Part shown: positions 16,935 through 26,615 of the stretch, in pieces
How positions within the stretch are numbered: the stretch's first letter is position 1
How the letters are laid out: each line of letters begins with the position of its first letter
From: JBGZEX01 sp041846495
GTDB taxonomy: Bacteria; Bacteroidota; Bacteroidia; Bacteroidales; Marinifilaceae
Reading direction: 5' to 3'
Assembly: GCA_041846495.1 (NCBI GenBank)
Contig: JBGZEX010000026.1
Location: 1 to 64,000, forward strand
Length of the DNA: 64,000 bases
Program-made: the position numbers and the translations under genes
Notes under the pieces: model-generated
What the model was told of the DNA's origin: nothing
Database searches by the model: none
The model's input: the letters and a program-made list of their open reading frames with translations, nothing else

Positions 16935-17873
16935 ATGAGCAGGTGTATAAAATTAAAGTTTCCGAAGAGATTTACATATATTGCCTTTACAGGCTTCCTC
17001 GCACTCCATCTTCCGGTTTTGGAATCCGGAGCACAGTCCCGCAAAGAATTCATTTTAAAATACAGGGATATAGCCATAAGGGAAATGATACGCACGGGTA
17101 TCCCCGCCAGCATAAGTTTGGCTCAAGGCATACTCGAATCGAACTGCGGCGTTTCCTATCTCGCCGAACATGCCAATAACTATTTCGGCATAAAATGCCA
17201 CGAATGGGAAGGTCCCCACGTCTTTATGACGGACGATGCTCCGAATGAATGTTTTCGGAAATATAAAAATCCCGAGCAATCCTGGATAGATCATAGCGAA
17301 TTTTTGGTAAACAGGCCTCGATACGCCAAACTTTTCGAATTAGCCTTATCCGATTATAAAGGTTGGGCATACGGATTGAAAAAGGCCGGCTATGCCACCA
17401 ATCCCCAATATGCGGAAATCCTCATCAAAATCATAGAAGAAGAACGGTTATACGAATACGATCGTCCGGACAAAGACAACCGGATACGGAATCATCTTAC
17501 ATATGAAATCATAGCTTTGCATTACGATCTTCGGGAGGAAATGCGCAACGGCTGTCTGTGCATACAGGCCAATGCGGACGATTCTTTCGAGAAAATCGCC
17601 ATGTATTACAACATAAAACTGAAAAAACTCTTGGCCTATAACGACAAACACAATCAAGATATTATAGAAGGGCAAATGATTTACCTTTCGAAGAAAAAAC
17701 GCAAAGCGGCAAGAGGTTACGACTACCACCGTCTGAAACCGGGCGAATCCCTCTACCTCGTTTCCCAAATATACGGAGTAAGACTTAAAAACCTCATCAA
17801 ATATAATGGAGTAACCGAACGAACCCGTTTCAGGGCGGGCGATAAAATATATCTTCGAAGAAAGGCGAAATAA
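16935..17873 (+). CDS. Glucosaminidase-domain protein with two LysM domains
   Basis: This 312-aa protein has an N-terminal hydrophobic signal (about 12-33, ending near GAQS), a GH73-type glucosaminidase domain (about 36-180; SISLAQGILESNCG holds the likely catalytic Glu, then NNYFGIKCHEW and YATNPQYAE) and a C-terminal part with two LysM-like modules (about 205-255 and 265-310, the second starting YHRLKPGESLYLVSQIYGV). It should cut or bind peptidoglycan in the periplasm. It is followed one base later by the DUF4199 gene. Confidence 0.9.
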   Translation: MSRCIKLKFPKRFTYIAFTGFLALHLPVLESGAQSRKEFILKYRDIAIREMIRTGIPASISLAQGILESNCGVSYLAEHANNYFGIKCHEWEGPHVFMTDDAPNECFRKYKNPEQSWIDHSEFLVNRPRYAKLFELALSDYKGWAYGLKKAGYATNPQYAEILIKIIEEERLYEYDRPDKDNRIRNHLTYEIIALHYDLREEMRNGCLCIQANADDSFEKIAMYYNIKLKKLLAYNDKHNQDIIEGQMIYLSKKKRKAARGYDYHRLKPGESLYLVSQIYGVRLKNLIKYNGVTERTRFRAGDKIYLRRKAK

Positions 17874-17874
17874 T

Positions 17875-18402
17875 ATGCAGGAATCCACGGAAATTTTCTT
17901 ACGCAAAAACTTTTTTTTCAGTCTGTTGATGGGAGGCAGTTTTTGCTCAGTTGCATTTATTTTTTATAGAAGCGGCCATCCGGCGGCACTCGAATCCACC
18001 GGCAACAATATTCTTTTATTGCTTTCCGTCAGCGGAATGTATATAGGAGGAAAAACCTTTCGAGATGACGCTAATAAGGGCATTATATCCTATGGAAAGG
18101 CTTTGGCGGTTATGCTTTTCATCATCGGCTGCGCTTCGATTATATACGGTATCTTTATATTTTCATTATATTCTTCGGATCCCGAGTTTTTTAATCTCTA
18201 TAGAGAAAGTTTCGAAGAAATCGTTCGGGAACAGCTAAGCGGAGAATATCGAGAATTGGCAGACCTCATAAAAGAAGCTACGACACCCGCTGTCGTTGCC
18301 TTTTCCACCGTATTCAGGATGATATTCTTAGGATTCATTTTCGCTCTCCCGACAGCTCAATTCATAAAAAAGAAACCCATAAACCGACATTCATCGAAAT
18401 AA
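17875..18402 (+). CDS. DUF4199 family membrane protein
   Basis: This 175-aa protein has four predicted transmembrane segments: about 14-30, 42-62, 75-100 and 140-160. A charged stretch (about 105-130, FNLYRESFEEIVREQLSGEY) lies between helices 3 and 4. Size and layout match DUF4199, a Bacteroidota family of unknown function. The ATG is one base after the glucosaminidase stop codon, so the genes are co-transcribed. In many genomes DUF4199 genes precede a GT2 gene, as here. Confidence 0.8.
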   Translation: MQESTEIFLRKNFFFSLLMGGSFCSVAFIFYRSGHPAALESTGNNILLLLSVSGMYIGGKTFRDDANKGIISYGKALAVMLFIIGCASIIYGIFIFSLYSSDPEFFNLYRESFEEIVREQLSGEYRELADLIKEATTPAVVAFSTVFRMIFLGFIFALPTAQFIKKKPINRHSSK

Positions 18403-18575
18403 GGCGGGAGGTAGGGGACGGATTTAAATACAATCACGTTATTTCCCGATTACGATTTTTTACTTAATTTTGCTTCAGGGAATAAAGGCCGTGATTTACG
18501 GCCGGCGTAAATTACGCTTTAATGCCGTCCCGAATGGAGGAGCGTATTTCGCAGGCCTATATAAAAAAGAGAAAA

Positions 18576-19538
18576 ATGCAAATATCCGTCATCATACCGT
18601 TGTATAACGAAAGCGAATCTTTAAAAGAACTTGCATCGTGGCTCGAACGTGTCATGCACACCGCCGGTTTTTCATACGAACTTATTTTCGTAGACGACGG
18701 AAGTACCGACGACTCATGGACAATAATCGAAGAGATAGCTTCGGGAAATCCGGCGGCAAGAGGTATCAAATTCAGGCGGAATTACGGAAAATCCGCAGCC
18801 CTGCACTGCGGATTCCAGGCTGCAAAAGGCGAAGTCGTCATTACAATGGATGCCGACCTCCAGGATAGTCCCGACGAAATTCCGGAACTTTTCCGGATGA
18901 TAACCGAAGAGGATTACGATTTGGTTTCCGGGTGGAAAAAAAAGAGATACGACGGCAAGCTCTCCAAAAACATTCCCTCCAAGCTGTATAATGCCACTGC
19001 CCGGAAGATGACGGGAATAAAACTCCACGATATGAATTGCGGGATAAAAGCCTATAAGCAATGCGTAGTGAAAAATATCGAGGTATATGGAGAAATGCAT
19101 CGATATATCCCGGTAATAGCGGCAAAAGCCGGATTTACGAAAATCGGGGAAAAAATCGTACAACACAGAGCGAGGGCATACGGAAATACCAAATTCGGAG
19201 CCAACCGTTTTATCAACGGCTTTTTAGACCTGCTCTCCATTCTCTTCATCACAAGATTTTCCAAAAAACCCATGCATTTTTTCGGAAGTTTGGGGACTCT
19301 TATTTTTATTATCGGTTTTTTATCGGCTCTATGGTTGGGAGTCGATAAATTAATCCATCTCCACAGGGGGATAAAAGCCGCACTTGTTACGGACAGTCCC
19401 TTTTTTTATATCGCACTCGCCGGCATGATTATCGGAAGTCAATTGTTTTTAGCGGGATTTATCGCCGAGCTCATTTCCCGTACGGCTCCCGAACGTAACT
19501 TTTACCAGATTGAAAAAGAGCTGGGACTCGACGATTAA
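18576..19538 (+). CDS. Family 2 glycosyltransferase, polyprenyl-phosphate type
   Basis: This 320-aa protein has a GT2 catalytic domain (ISVIIPLYNESESL, IFVDDGSTDDSW, VITMDADLQDSP, VSGWKKKRYD) and two C-terminal transmembrane helices (about 235-258 and 278-302). It is of the DPM1/GtrB kind that moves a sugar from a nucleotide donor to a polyprenyl phosphate at the inner membrane. The frame opens at 18522, but the start at 18576 (MQISVII) is preferred because family members begin there and an A-rich tract precedes it. Its stop codon overlaps that of the convergent thioesterase gene. Confidence 0.88.
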   Translation: MQISVIIPLYNESESLKELASWLERVMHTAGFSYELIFVDDGSTDDSWTIIEEIASGNPAARGIKFRRNYGKSAALHCGFQAAKGEVVITMDADLQDSPDEIPELFRMITEEDYDLVSGWKKKRYDGKLSKNIPSKLYNATARKMTGIKLHDMNCGIKAYKQCVVKNIEVYGEMHRYIPVIAAKAGFTKIGEKIVQHRARAYGNTKFGANRFINGFLDLLSILFITRFSKKPMHFFGSLGTLIFIIGFLSALWLGVDKLIHLHRGIKAALVTDSPFFYIALAGMIIGSQLFLAGFIAELISRTAPERNFYQIEKELGLDD

Positions 19539-20311
19539 TCCGCCTCTTTCCAACAGCTGACTCCTACGCAATGTTCCCTACCCCCAGCCTTGGGAAGTAT
19601 TTTATGGTAAACGAAAACCTTATCGTTCCGTCGTTCCGTCCGGTAGTCCGAAACTATCGTATGCTCAGGCATGATTTCATGCCGATACTCCACATGGATA
19701 TCCGTAAGCACGTGATTCTTCAGGAACTCGAACGGCAAGGCATTGGTCATCCACCGAATATAGGAAGCTTGGGTAACATGACCGTTAAAATCGATATTAT
19801 CGAAGGTAGCTTCAAAAAAACGACCTCCCTCCGCTTTCCTCTCGAATATCGAGTCGTTTTCCCACAAAGACGGGAGGTTGCAGGCCTGAAGTTCCGGAGG
19901 AATATTCCGTCCCGTTTCCAATATAAGCGGAGTAAGCCTTACCAAACGCCGGCGGTGGATATCGATGCACATCCACCGAGAGGTGGCTTCCGCCAATACT
20001 TTCCCCTCCCGGTTCAATATACGGAAATCCCTCAATGCCAAAAAACGGTCTATTCCCGACACCCAAGTTTCCACGACCACTTCCTCCCCCTTGACCGGCA
20101 TCTCCTCAATACGGGTACGGATGGAATAAAGCATCCATGTCTTATCTTCTTTCATCAGAGAAGCTACGTCTATACCCAAAATCTCGGTATGTCTCTCCGC
20201 CGCATCATTAAACAAATCCGACAATATTTTAATAAACAACCATCCCTTATAATTCGTATAATGACTGTATATTTTAACTCTTTCCGTATACTTCCTCAAT
20301 CCTTGATTCAT
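19535..20311 (-). CDS. Acyl-ACP thioesterase
   Basis: This 258-aa protein resembles the FatA/FatB-type acyl-ACP thioesterases: two hot-dog folds, the first with WMLYSIRTRIEEMP and VETWVSG, the second with DIDFNGHVTQASYIRW-like sequence (FDNIDFNGHVTQASY, about 166-180), which carries the Asn and His of the catalytic site. It releases free fatty acids from acyl carrier protein. It starts 2 nt after the murB stop codon, so the two form an operon. The last 4 bp overlap the convergent GT2 gene. Confidence 0.9.
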   Translation of the reverse strand: MNQGLRKYTERVKIYSHYTNYKGWLFIKILSDLFNDAAERHTEILGIDVASLMKEDKTWMLYSIRTRIEEMPVKGEEVVVETWVSGIDRFLALRDFRILNREGKVLAEATSRWMCIDIHRRRLVRLTPLILETGRNIPPELQACNLPSLWENDSIFERKAEGGRFFEATFDNIDFNGHVTQASYIRWMTNALPFEFLKNHVLTDIHVEYRHEIMPEHTIVSDYRTERRNDKVFVYHKILPKAGGREHCVGVSCWKEAD

Positions 20312-20313
20312 AG

Positions 20314-21327
20314 CTATTCGATATACACCTCGGGTTCGAGTTTTACTTTAAATTTCATGAAAACGGTTTTTTTTATTTCATTCGCCAAACGGGCAATTTC
20401 CGCTCCCGTAGCATCGTCTCTGTTTACAAGGATAAGAGCTTGGCGTTCATATACTCCCGCCCTGCCGAGAGTTTTCCCCTTCCATCCGCACGCCTCTATC
20501 AGCCAACCCGCACCCAATTTCGCCCGACCTTCTCCCGCCGGATAAACGGGTAAATCCGGATAAGTCTTCCGAAGTTCTTCCGCATAATCCGCCCCGACGA
20601 CGGGATTTTTAAAAAAACTTCCGGCATTAGGCAATAAATCGGTATCCGGAAGCTTGCTCCTTCGAATATCCATAATCGTCTCTCTTACGGACTCCAGACT
20701 CAACCCGGCCCCTTTTTTATCTAATTCCGAACGCAGACTCCCGTAACCCAATACGAAACGGGGATGTTTATCCAATTTAAAAACTACGGCTGTTATAAAA
20801 TACCTGTTTTTCCATTCATTTTTGAAAATCGAATCTCTATAAGCGAAACGACAGCGGGAAGCCGGTATCACAACTTTCTCCCCACTGCAAACATCTATAG
20901 CGAAAATCTTATGGACTATGGCTTCAGCCTCCACCCCGTAAGCTCCGATATTCTGAACGGGTACGGCCCCTACCGAGCCCGGTATCAGCGAAAGATTTTC
21001 GGTCCCTCCCCAGCCCCGGGACACCGCCCATGCCGCAAAATCATCCCAATTCAATCCGGAACCGGCTTTCACATATACATTCTCCCCGTCTTCCGCCACC
21101 ACTTCCATCCCGGAAATACGGGAATGTAACACGGTTTTTTCCACATCATCCGTAAAAAGGTAGTTACTCCCTCCGCCTAAGATAATAATCTCTTCCGGCA
21201 GAAATCTCTTCCCGCTCAGAAAGTCTGCCCACTCTTCCTCTTCCCCGGAAGCCGCCCAAAGCGAACAATTCACTCCTATGGAAAAAGTATTATGCTTTTT
21301 AAGATTGTAATTTTCTTTGATTTCCAT
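20314..21327 (-). CDS. murB: UDP-N-acetylenolpyruvoylglucosamine reductase MurB
   Basis: This 337-aa flavoenzyme reduces UDP-GlcNAc-enolpyruvate to UDP-MurNAc in peptidoglycan synthesis. Seen are KHNTFSIGVNC, the FAD-binding ILGGGSNYLF (about 49-58), LIPGSVGAVPVQNIGAYGVE (about 112-131) and the substrate-binding LLPNAGSFFKNPVV. It is of the long type I family. A -7-like TATATTTG lies on the minus strand at 21363-21356, with no clear -33. It is followed by the acyl-ACP thioesterase gene in the same unit. Confidence 0.96.
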   Translation of the reverse strand: MEIKENYNLKKHNTFSIGVNCSLWAASGEEEEWADFLSGKRFLPEEIIILGGGSNYLFTDDVEKTVLHSRISGMEVVAEDGENVYVKAGSGLNWDDFAAWAVSRGWGGTENLSLIPGSVGAVPVQNIGAYGVEAEAIVHKIFAIDVCSGEKVVIPASRCRFAYRDSIFKNEWKNRYFITAVVFKLDKHPRFVLGYGSLRSELDKKGAGLSLESVRETIMDIRRSKLPDTDLLPNAGSFFKNPVVGADYAEELRKTYPDLPVYPAGEGRAKLGAGWLIEACGWKGKTLGRAGVYERQALILVNRDDATGAEIARLANEIKKTVFMKFKVKLEPEVYIE

Positions 21328-21451
21328 ACCCTCGTATTATATACCATGATTCCTGCAAATATAAAAAATTATGTCGACATCAGGCTTAGTCGCATTATAG
21401 TTTTATATTTGCAAACACACAGGATTTCGGTCCGGGATAAAACAGGGAACT

Positions 21452-22843
21452 ATGTCGACACTGCCTCTTGCTTTCGAAAAGCGAATGCGTTGTTTATTGG
21501 GTGAGGAATACGTTCGTTTCACGGATTCGATAAAACGCCCCTCCCCGGTCAGCATCCGTATCAATCCCGCAAAATGCGGCGATGTGCAAAAACTCGCCGG
21601 CGAACTTTTGCCGGAATCTCCCGCTTTACGCCCCGTCCCCTGGTGTACAAACGGATTTTATCTGGAAAAACGTCCCGTTTTTACGCTCGACCCGCATATA
21701 CACGGCGGAGCTTATTACGTACAGGAAGCCTCTTCCATGTTTATCGATTATATAATCAGAAAACTTTCTTTAACGGGAAACATAAAAGCGTTGGACATAT
21801 GTGCGGCTCCGGGAGGCAAATCCACTCTTATGTCTTCCATTCTCCCTCCGTCCGCGCTTTTGGTCTCGAACGAGGTCATCCGTTCGAGGGCGGCCGTACT
21901 CAAAGAGAACACGATAAAATGGGGTAGTCCACATACGGTGGTCACCTCTTCCGACCCTTCCGATTTTTCCCGTCTCGGTCCCTGCTTCGACCTTATATTG
22001 GCAGACGCCCCGTGTTCGGGCGAAGGCTTGTTTCGTAAAGATCCCGGAGCCGTTTCCGAATGGAAAGAAGGAAATCTCAAGATATGCAGCGAGCGGCAAA
22101 AAAGGATCCTCTCCGACGCATGGAAAGCTTTGAAAAGCGGAGGTTATATGATTTATTCCACCTGTACCTATAACCCGGAAGAAAACGAAAGAAATATCGA
22201 ATGGCTGGCGGAAACCTCAGACGCCGAAATCGTAGAAATTCCCCATAAATTCGAAGGAATAAAGCCGGGAAGCGGCAATCTTCCCTCCTATCGGTTTTAT
22301 CCCCACCGCATAGAAGGAGAAGGCTTTTTTATCGCCATTATACGCAAACTTTCGAACGAGCGGCAGGAAGACAAGACCGTAAAATACAAAAAATCCGGCT
22401 ACGCCCCGGAAGCCGTCCCCAAATCCGTTACGGCAGCTATCGCCCCTCATATAGTCCGTCCCGAAGAATTTTCCTTTTATATGAAAAACAATACGGCAGG
22501 CGTAATACCCGAAGCTCATTGCGAATTCATCCGGATATTGGAAAACCGGACCAACCTAATCTACAAAGGCTGCGAACTGACGGAAATCGCCGGCAAGGAT
22601 TTGAAATGGCAACCGGCATTCGCTCTGTCGAATATCCTAAAAAGAGAAAGTTTCCGAATCCGGGAAACGGATAAAACGGAAGCTTTAAATTATCTGAAAC
22701 GCCATCCCATCGATACGGAAGCCCCCAAAGGCTGCTGGGAAATCGTAAGTTACGACGGGCTTCCCATGGGATGGAGCAAAAGTCTCGGCTCCCGTTCCAA
22801 CAATTATTATCCCAAGGAATGGCGGATTCTCATGGAAATATAA
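21452..22843 (+). CDS. RsmB/RsmF-family rRNA m5C methyltransferase
   Basis: This 463-aa protein makes 5-methylcytosine in RNA, most likely 16S rRNA. It shows the SAM site ALDICAAPGGKSTLM (about 109-123), the motif IV Cys in LADAPCSGEGLFRKD (about 184-198) and the catalytic motif VI Cys in MIYSTCTYNPEEN (about 234-246). The C-terminal part (about 300-463) resembles the PUA-like tail of RsmF/YebU. The start matches the family N-terminus. A -7-like TATATTTG is at 21404-21411. It is followed 24 nt later by prmA. Confidence 0.92.
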   Translation: MSTLPLAFEKRMRCLLGEEYVRFTDSIKRPSPVSIRINPAKCGDVQKLAGELLPESPALRPVPWCTNGFYLEKRPVFTLDPHIHGGAYYVQEASSMFIDYIIRKLSLTGNIKALDICAAPGGKSTLMSSILPPSALLVSNEVIRSRAAVLKENTIKWGSPHTVVTSSDPSDFSRLGPCFDLILADAPCSGEGLFRKDPGAVSEWKEGNLKICSERQKRILSDAWKALKSGGYMIYSTCTYNPEENERNIEWLAETSDAEIVEIPHKFEGIKPGSGNLPSYRFYPHRIEGEGFFIAIIRKLSNERQEDKTVKYKKSGYAPEAVPKSVTAAIAPHIVRPEEFSFYMKNNTAGVIPEAHCEFIRILENRTNLIYKGCELTEIAGKDLKWQPAFALSNILKRESFRIRETDKTEALNYLKRHPIDTEAPKGCWEIVSYDGLPMGWSKSLGSRSNNYYPKEWRILMEI

Positions 22844-22867
22844 AAACAAATTTAAAAACGAAATACG

Positions 22868-23725
22868 ATGAATCACATAGAACTCTATTTTACGATACGT
22901 CCCTATTCGGAAGATATCAAAGACGCCCTCATATACGAATTGGCCTCCACGGGTTTCGAAGGATTCTGCGACAGTGCCTACGGATTCAAAGCTTATATTC
23001 CGGAAGATCTGTACGAAAAAGAAGAAATCGAAAAAATGGAATTTCTCCGGTTTTTCTCGGAGACATACGATATAAAATGGGAAGAAAAGCCAATCGCTCC
23101 CAAAGACTGGAATGCCGAATGGGAAAAAAACTTCAGTCCCGTATGCATAGACGATAAAATCATGATACGGGCACATTTCCATCCCCGGAATAAAAATATC
23201 CCTTACGACATCGTCATCGAACCCAAAATGAGCTTCGGTACCGGTCATCATCCCACTACCGTTCTCATGCTCCGCAACATCCTCTCATACGAGTACGGAT
23301 TCCGGGAGTCCAGAGTATTGGATATGGGTTGCGGCACGGGCATCCTCTCCATTATGGCCTCCAAGGCCGGGGCCAAAGAAGTGGTCGGCATAGACATAGA
23401 CGAATGGGCTTTCCGCAATGCCGGGGAAAATCTTGCCGCCAACCGCATCGACAACGTAAAAATCCTCATCGGAGATGCTACACTCCTGACAAATCTTCCT
23501 CCGTTCGATATCATCATGGCCAATATCAACCGAAATATTCTCATTCGGGATATGGCGGCCTATGCCAAAGCTATGATATGGGGAAGTCTTATCTTCTGCA
23601 GCGGATTTTACGAAGCTGAAATCCCCATGATAAAAGCCGAAGCCGAAGCCAACAATCTTTCGATGATATCGAGTACTATTGAAAAAGAGTGGGCCACAGC
23701 CGTATTCCGGAAGATAACCGATTGA
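22868..23725 (+). CDS. prmA: Ribosomal protein L11 methyltransferase PrmA
   Basis: This 285-aa enzyme trimethylates ribosomal protein L11. It has the N-terminal substrate-binding domain (1-95) and a SAM domain with FGTGHHPTTVLM (about 124-135), VLDMGCGTGILSIMASKAGA (about 152-171) and the DIIMANINRNIL motif (about 216-227). It lies 24 nt after the RsmF-like gene, so both ribosome-modifying genes are probably one unit. It converges with the MutS-like gene, 8 nt between the stops. Confidence 0.96.
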   Translation: MNHIELYFTIRPYSEDIKDALIYELASTGFEGFCDSAYGFKAYIPEDLYEKEEIEKMEFLRFFSETYDIKWEEKPIAPKDWNAEWEKNFSPVCIDDKIMIRAHFHPRNKNIPYDIVIEPKMSFGTGHHPTTVLMLRNILSYEYGFRESRVLDMGCGTGILSIMASKAGAKEVVGIDIDEWAFRNAGENLAANRIDNVKILIGDATLLTNLPPFDIIMANINRNILIRDMAAYAKAMIWGSLIFCSGFYEAEIPMIKAEAEANNLSMISSTIEKEWATAVFRKITD

Positions 23726-23733
23726 AATGCCGG

Positions 23734-25518
23734 CTATCCTATCAGCCCCATGCTTTCGAGTAAAAGAGAGGCATTCATATTCCGGCTTATGCCCCGCCGT
23801 AAAATATAATCGTAACGGATTTCCTCTCCGCAATGCTCTATTTCGAAACAGAAATTGGAAAAATGCACGGGGTCTTCCGTCTCCATATCGCCGAGACTTA
23901 AATCGTGGGTGGCCAGCAATCCCGACACCGGAAGGGACAGCAACCGCATAAGAAAAAGACGGGAGCCTTTGACCTTATCCACGGAATTCGTGCCTTTCAA
24001 CATCTCGTCTATGATAAAAAATACGGGGTTCCCCTCATCCGCCATCTCCAACAATACTTTAAGTCGCAATAATTCGGCGTGAAAATAGGAAACTCCCTCC
24101 ACAAGATTATCCGTCGTACGCATACTGGTGAATATACCTACAGGCATACAGCGAAAATAAGATGCCCGCACCGCATTACCCGAAAGTGCCAACACCATAT
24201 TGACGCCCACCGTGCGTAAAAACGTGGATTTCCCCGCCATATTGGCGCCCGTAATTATGGATATCCGATGAAAATCGGACAATTCGAAATCGTTGGCTAC
24301 GGCCTTATGCGACAACAACGGATGAATTCCCGATCTCATTTCGAGCATGCAGCCTTCGTCCGCAATTTCCGGAACACAATAATCCGGACGATTAAACCTC
24401 AGATTGGCCATACTCGCAACGGCATCGAAACACCCCACGGCTTCCACCCACGACAATATATTCCGGGCATATTTCCCCTGCCATTTACAAAGGGAAAAAC
24501 AACTGTGGAGATCATTCATAAACAATCCGTTCAAAACGAACAAAGCCATAATATTCCCTCTCTGATCCAAACGGGTTCTCAACTTTTCCAAATATCGCAA
24601 GGCTTCCGGCCCTTCCTTTTTCCTTCCGATAACCTCAAGTTGTCGTAAAAGCAAAACCGAGCGAAAAGAGGAAGTATTGACGACATCGATTAAACGGGAA
24701 TAAGAAGCCAGGGATGCGAGCATCCCGTCGGCACCTCTATGCACTCGGTTGATTCTTGCGGAACACCCTCCGACGATACCGAGTTGTATCAAGAACAAGA
24801 CAATAGCGAAAGAATAGGGCAAGACAGAGACGAAAGCGGCCACCCAAAGCAATAAGGAGAGGATATTCAAAACATAAACCGTAAGACGCAATGAGGATTT
24901 CCCGAAGAAACCGGTATGGAGAACCCACTTATCGATTTTGTCTCCGGATATTTCCGAGGGAGATTCGGTCATTCCCCGGGCTCTGAAACGGTGGCACCAT
25001 TCCATATTTCCCATAAGTTCCCCGGCAGCTTCCTGACGTTCGCATATAATCCGTTTCTCCCGAGCCGGATATCTCATAAAATCCGCAAGCTGTTTTTTCC
25101 CTTCGGGAGTAACCGTACGATTCAATATTTTAAATACCGAATCATCTCCGAACATATCCAAATCGGACGTATAGGGGTGAGCCGGATCCGCATACTCCCT
25201 TCCTCCGTCGAAAGCGGCGGTATTTCCGGCCAAAGCTTCGATTTCCATCATTTGTACGGCAATCAAAGCCTTGCAGGATTTTATTTTCCCGTATACCCGG
25301 GCATCCCATAAAGCCGATAAGACAAAAAGGACGGAGGGTGGAAAAAGCCGGTACAAAGCGCCGGCATTCTCTCGAGATACGGCTAATACCACCGTATAAA
25401 CCGCCCATACGAATGCAGTCAATTTTAAAAAGGTTATAAAATTGCGTTTCCGTTTTTGTTTCCGGAGTATTCCGGAATAACGGCTTGCATTCGAACGATA
25501 GAATTCATTTAAATCCAT
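23734..25518 (-). CDS. Membrane-anchored MutS-like ATPase
   Basis: This 594-aa protein has a MutS ATPase domain at its C-terminus: Walker A GANMAGKST (about 424-432), Walker B FFIIDEMLKGTNSVD (DE about 504-505) and an H-loop LLATHDL. It lacks the mismatch-binding N-terminal domain of MutS. Instead it has two hydrophobic regions: about 30-67 (AVYTVVLAVS and LFPPSVLFVLSALW) and about 208-245 (YVLNILSLLLWVAAFVSVL). This layout belongs to the MutS-related proteins common in Bacteroidota, whose job is unknown; mismatch repair is unlikely. It is single, downstream of the nfeD-floA terminator. Confidence 0.88.
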   Translation of the reverse strand: MDLNEFYRSNASRYSGILRKQKRKRNFITFLKLTAFVWAVYTVVLAVSRENAGALYRLFPPSVLFVLSALWDARVYGKIKSCKALIAVQMMEIEALAGNTAAFDGGREYADPAHPYTSDLDMFGDDSVFKILNRTVTPEGKKQLADFMRYPAREKRIICERQEAAGELMGNMEWCHRFRARGMTESPSEISGDKIDKWVLHTGFFGKSSLRLTVYVLNILSLLLWVAAFVSVLPYSFAIVLFLIQLGIVGGCSARINRVHRGADGMLASLASYSRLIDVVNTSSFRSVLLLRQLEVIGRKKEGPEALRYLEKLRTRLDQRGNIMALFVLNGLFMNDLHSCFSLCKWQGKYARNILSWVEAVGCFDAVASMANLRFNRPDYCVPEIADEGCMLEMRSGIHPLLSHKAVANDFELSDFHRISIITGANMAGKSTFLRTVGVNMVLALSGNAVRASYFRCMPVGIFTSMRTTDNLVEGVSYFHAELLRLKVLLEMADEGNPVFFIIDEMLKGTNSVDKVKGSRLFLMRLLSLPVSGLLATHDLSLGDMETEDPVHFSNFCFEIEHCGEEIRYDYILRRGISRNMNASLLLESMGLIG

Positions 25519-25560
25519 AATTTACATTTTTCCGAAGACGTGCAATTCTCTCTCACTTAA

Positions 25561-25591
25561 AAAAGGTGTCCAAAACCATTGAACACCTTTT
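25561..25591 (-). terminator. Terminator of the nfeD-floA operon
   Basis: AAAAGGTGT (25561-25569) pairs with ACACCTTTT (25583-25591). On the minus strand the stem is followed by a run of Ts (complement of the As up to 25559). It lies 35 nt past the floA stop codon and 43 nt before the MutS-like start. Confidence 0.82.
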
Positions 25592-25625
25592 CGGGAATAT
25601 GCATGTCCGCTTCAACGGATTCCGG

Positions 25626-26608
25626 TTATTTGGAGTCTTCCTCTTTCGTCTCTTCCCGGGAGATCATATCCCTCATTTTCGTATCGGCTTCTATATTTTT
25701 CATCCGATAGAAATCCATCACACCCAGGTTTCCCGAACGCAGGGCTTCCGACATCGCAAGGGGAACATTGGATTCCGCTTCGATAACCTTGGCCCGCATC
25801 TCTTGAGCGAGAGCCCGCATCTCCTGTTCTCTCGCCACAGCCATAGCCCGGCGTTCTTCCGCTTTGGCCTGAGCAATCTTCAAGTCGGCCGAAGCCTGAT
25901 CGATTTGCAAACCCGCTCCTATATTTTTACCCACATCTATATCCGCTATATCGATGGAAAGTATCTCGAAAGCCGTACCGGAATCCAATCCTTTGGAAAG
26001 CACCACCTGAGAAATGGAGTCGGGGTTCTCGAGCACCTGCTTATGGGATTCGGCCGATCCGATGGAAGTAACGATACCTTCTCCCACCCGGGCGAGTACG
26101 GTCTCTTCTCCCGCACCTCCCACCAACTGGCGGATATTGGCACGAACCGTAACCCGGGCCTTCGCTATAAGCTGAATTCCGTCCTTAGCGACGGCCGTCA
26201 CCGGAGGGGTATTGATTACTTTGGGATTAACACTCATCTGAACCGCTTCGAACACATCCCGTCCGGCCAAATCCACTGCAGTAGCAATTTTAAACGTCAA
26301 ATCGATATTGGCTTTGGAAGCCGATACTAAGGCGTGTACCACCTGTGCGACGTGACCGCCGGCCAAATAATGCGCTTCGAGCATATCCCGATATAATTCG
26401 ATACCCGCCTTCTTGCCTTCTATCATTGCACTCACGATAACGGTCGGAGGCACTTTACGCCATCGCATCAGGATAAGCTGCAAAAGTGAAATTTTCACAT
26501 CGGACACCAAGGCCTGGAACCATAATCCCACAGGGATGAAATACAGTATAATCCACAAAAGGAATATACCTCCCGCTATGGCCACAATAAGTAAATACAC
26601 AGGATTCA
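25626..26608 (-). CDS. floA: Flotillin-like protein FloA
   Basis: This 327-aa protein has an N-terminal membrane hairpin (VYLLIVAIAGGIFLLWIILYF, about 3-23), an SPFH domain (LVSDVKISLLQLILMRWRKV and on) and a C-terminal Ala/Glu-rich coiled coil (LKIAQAKAEERRAMAVAREQ). FloA forms membrane foci that organise membrane domains. The frame runs to a TTG at 26613-26615, but the ATG at 26606-26608 (MNPVYLL) is the better start. It follows nfeD, the standard pairing. Confidence 0.94.
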
Positions 26609-26615
26609 TTTCCAA

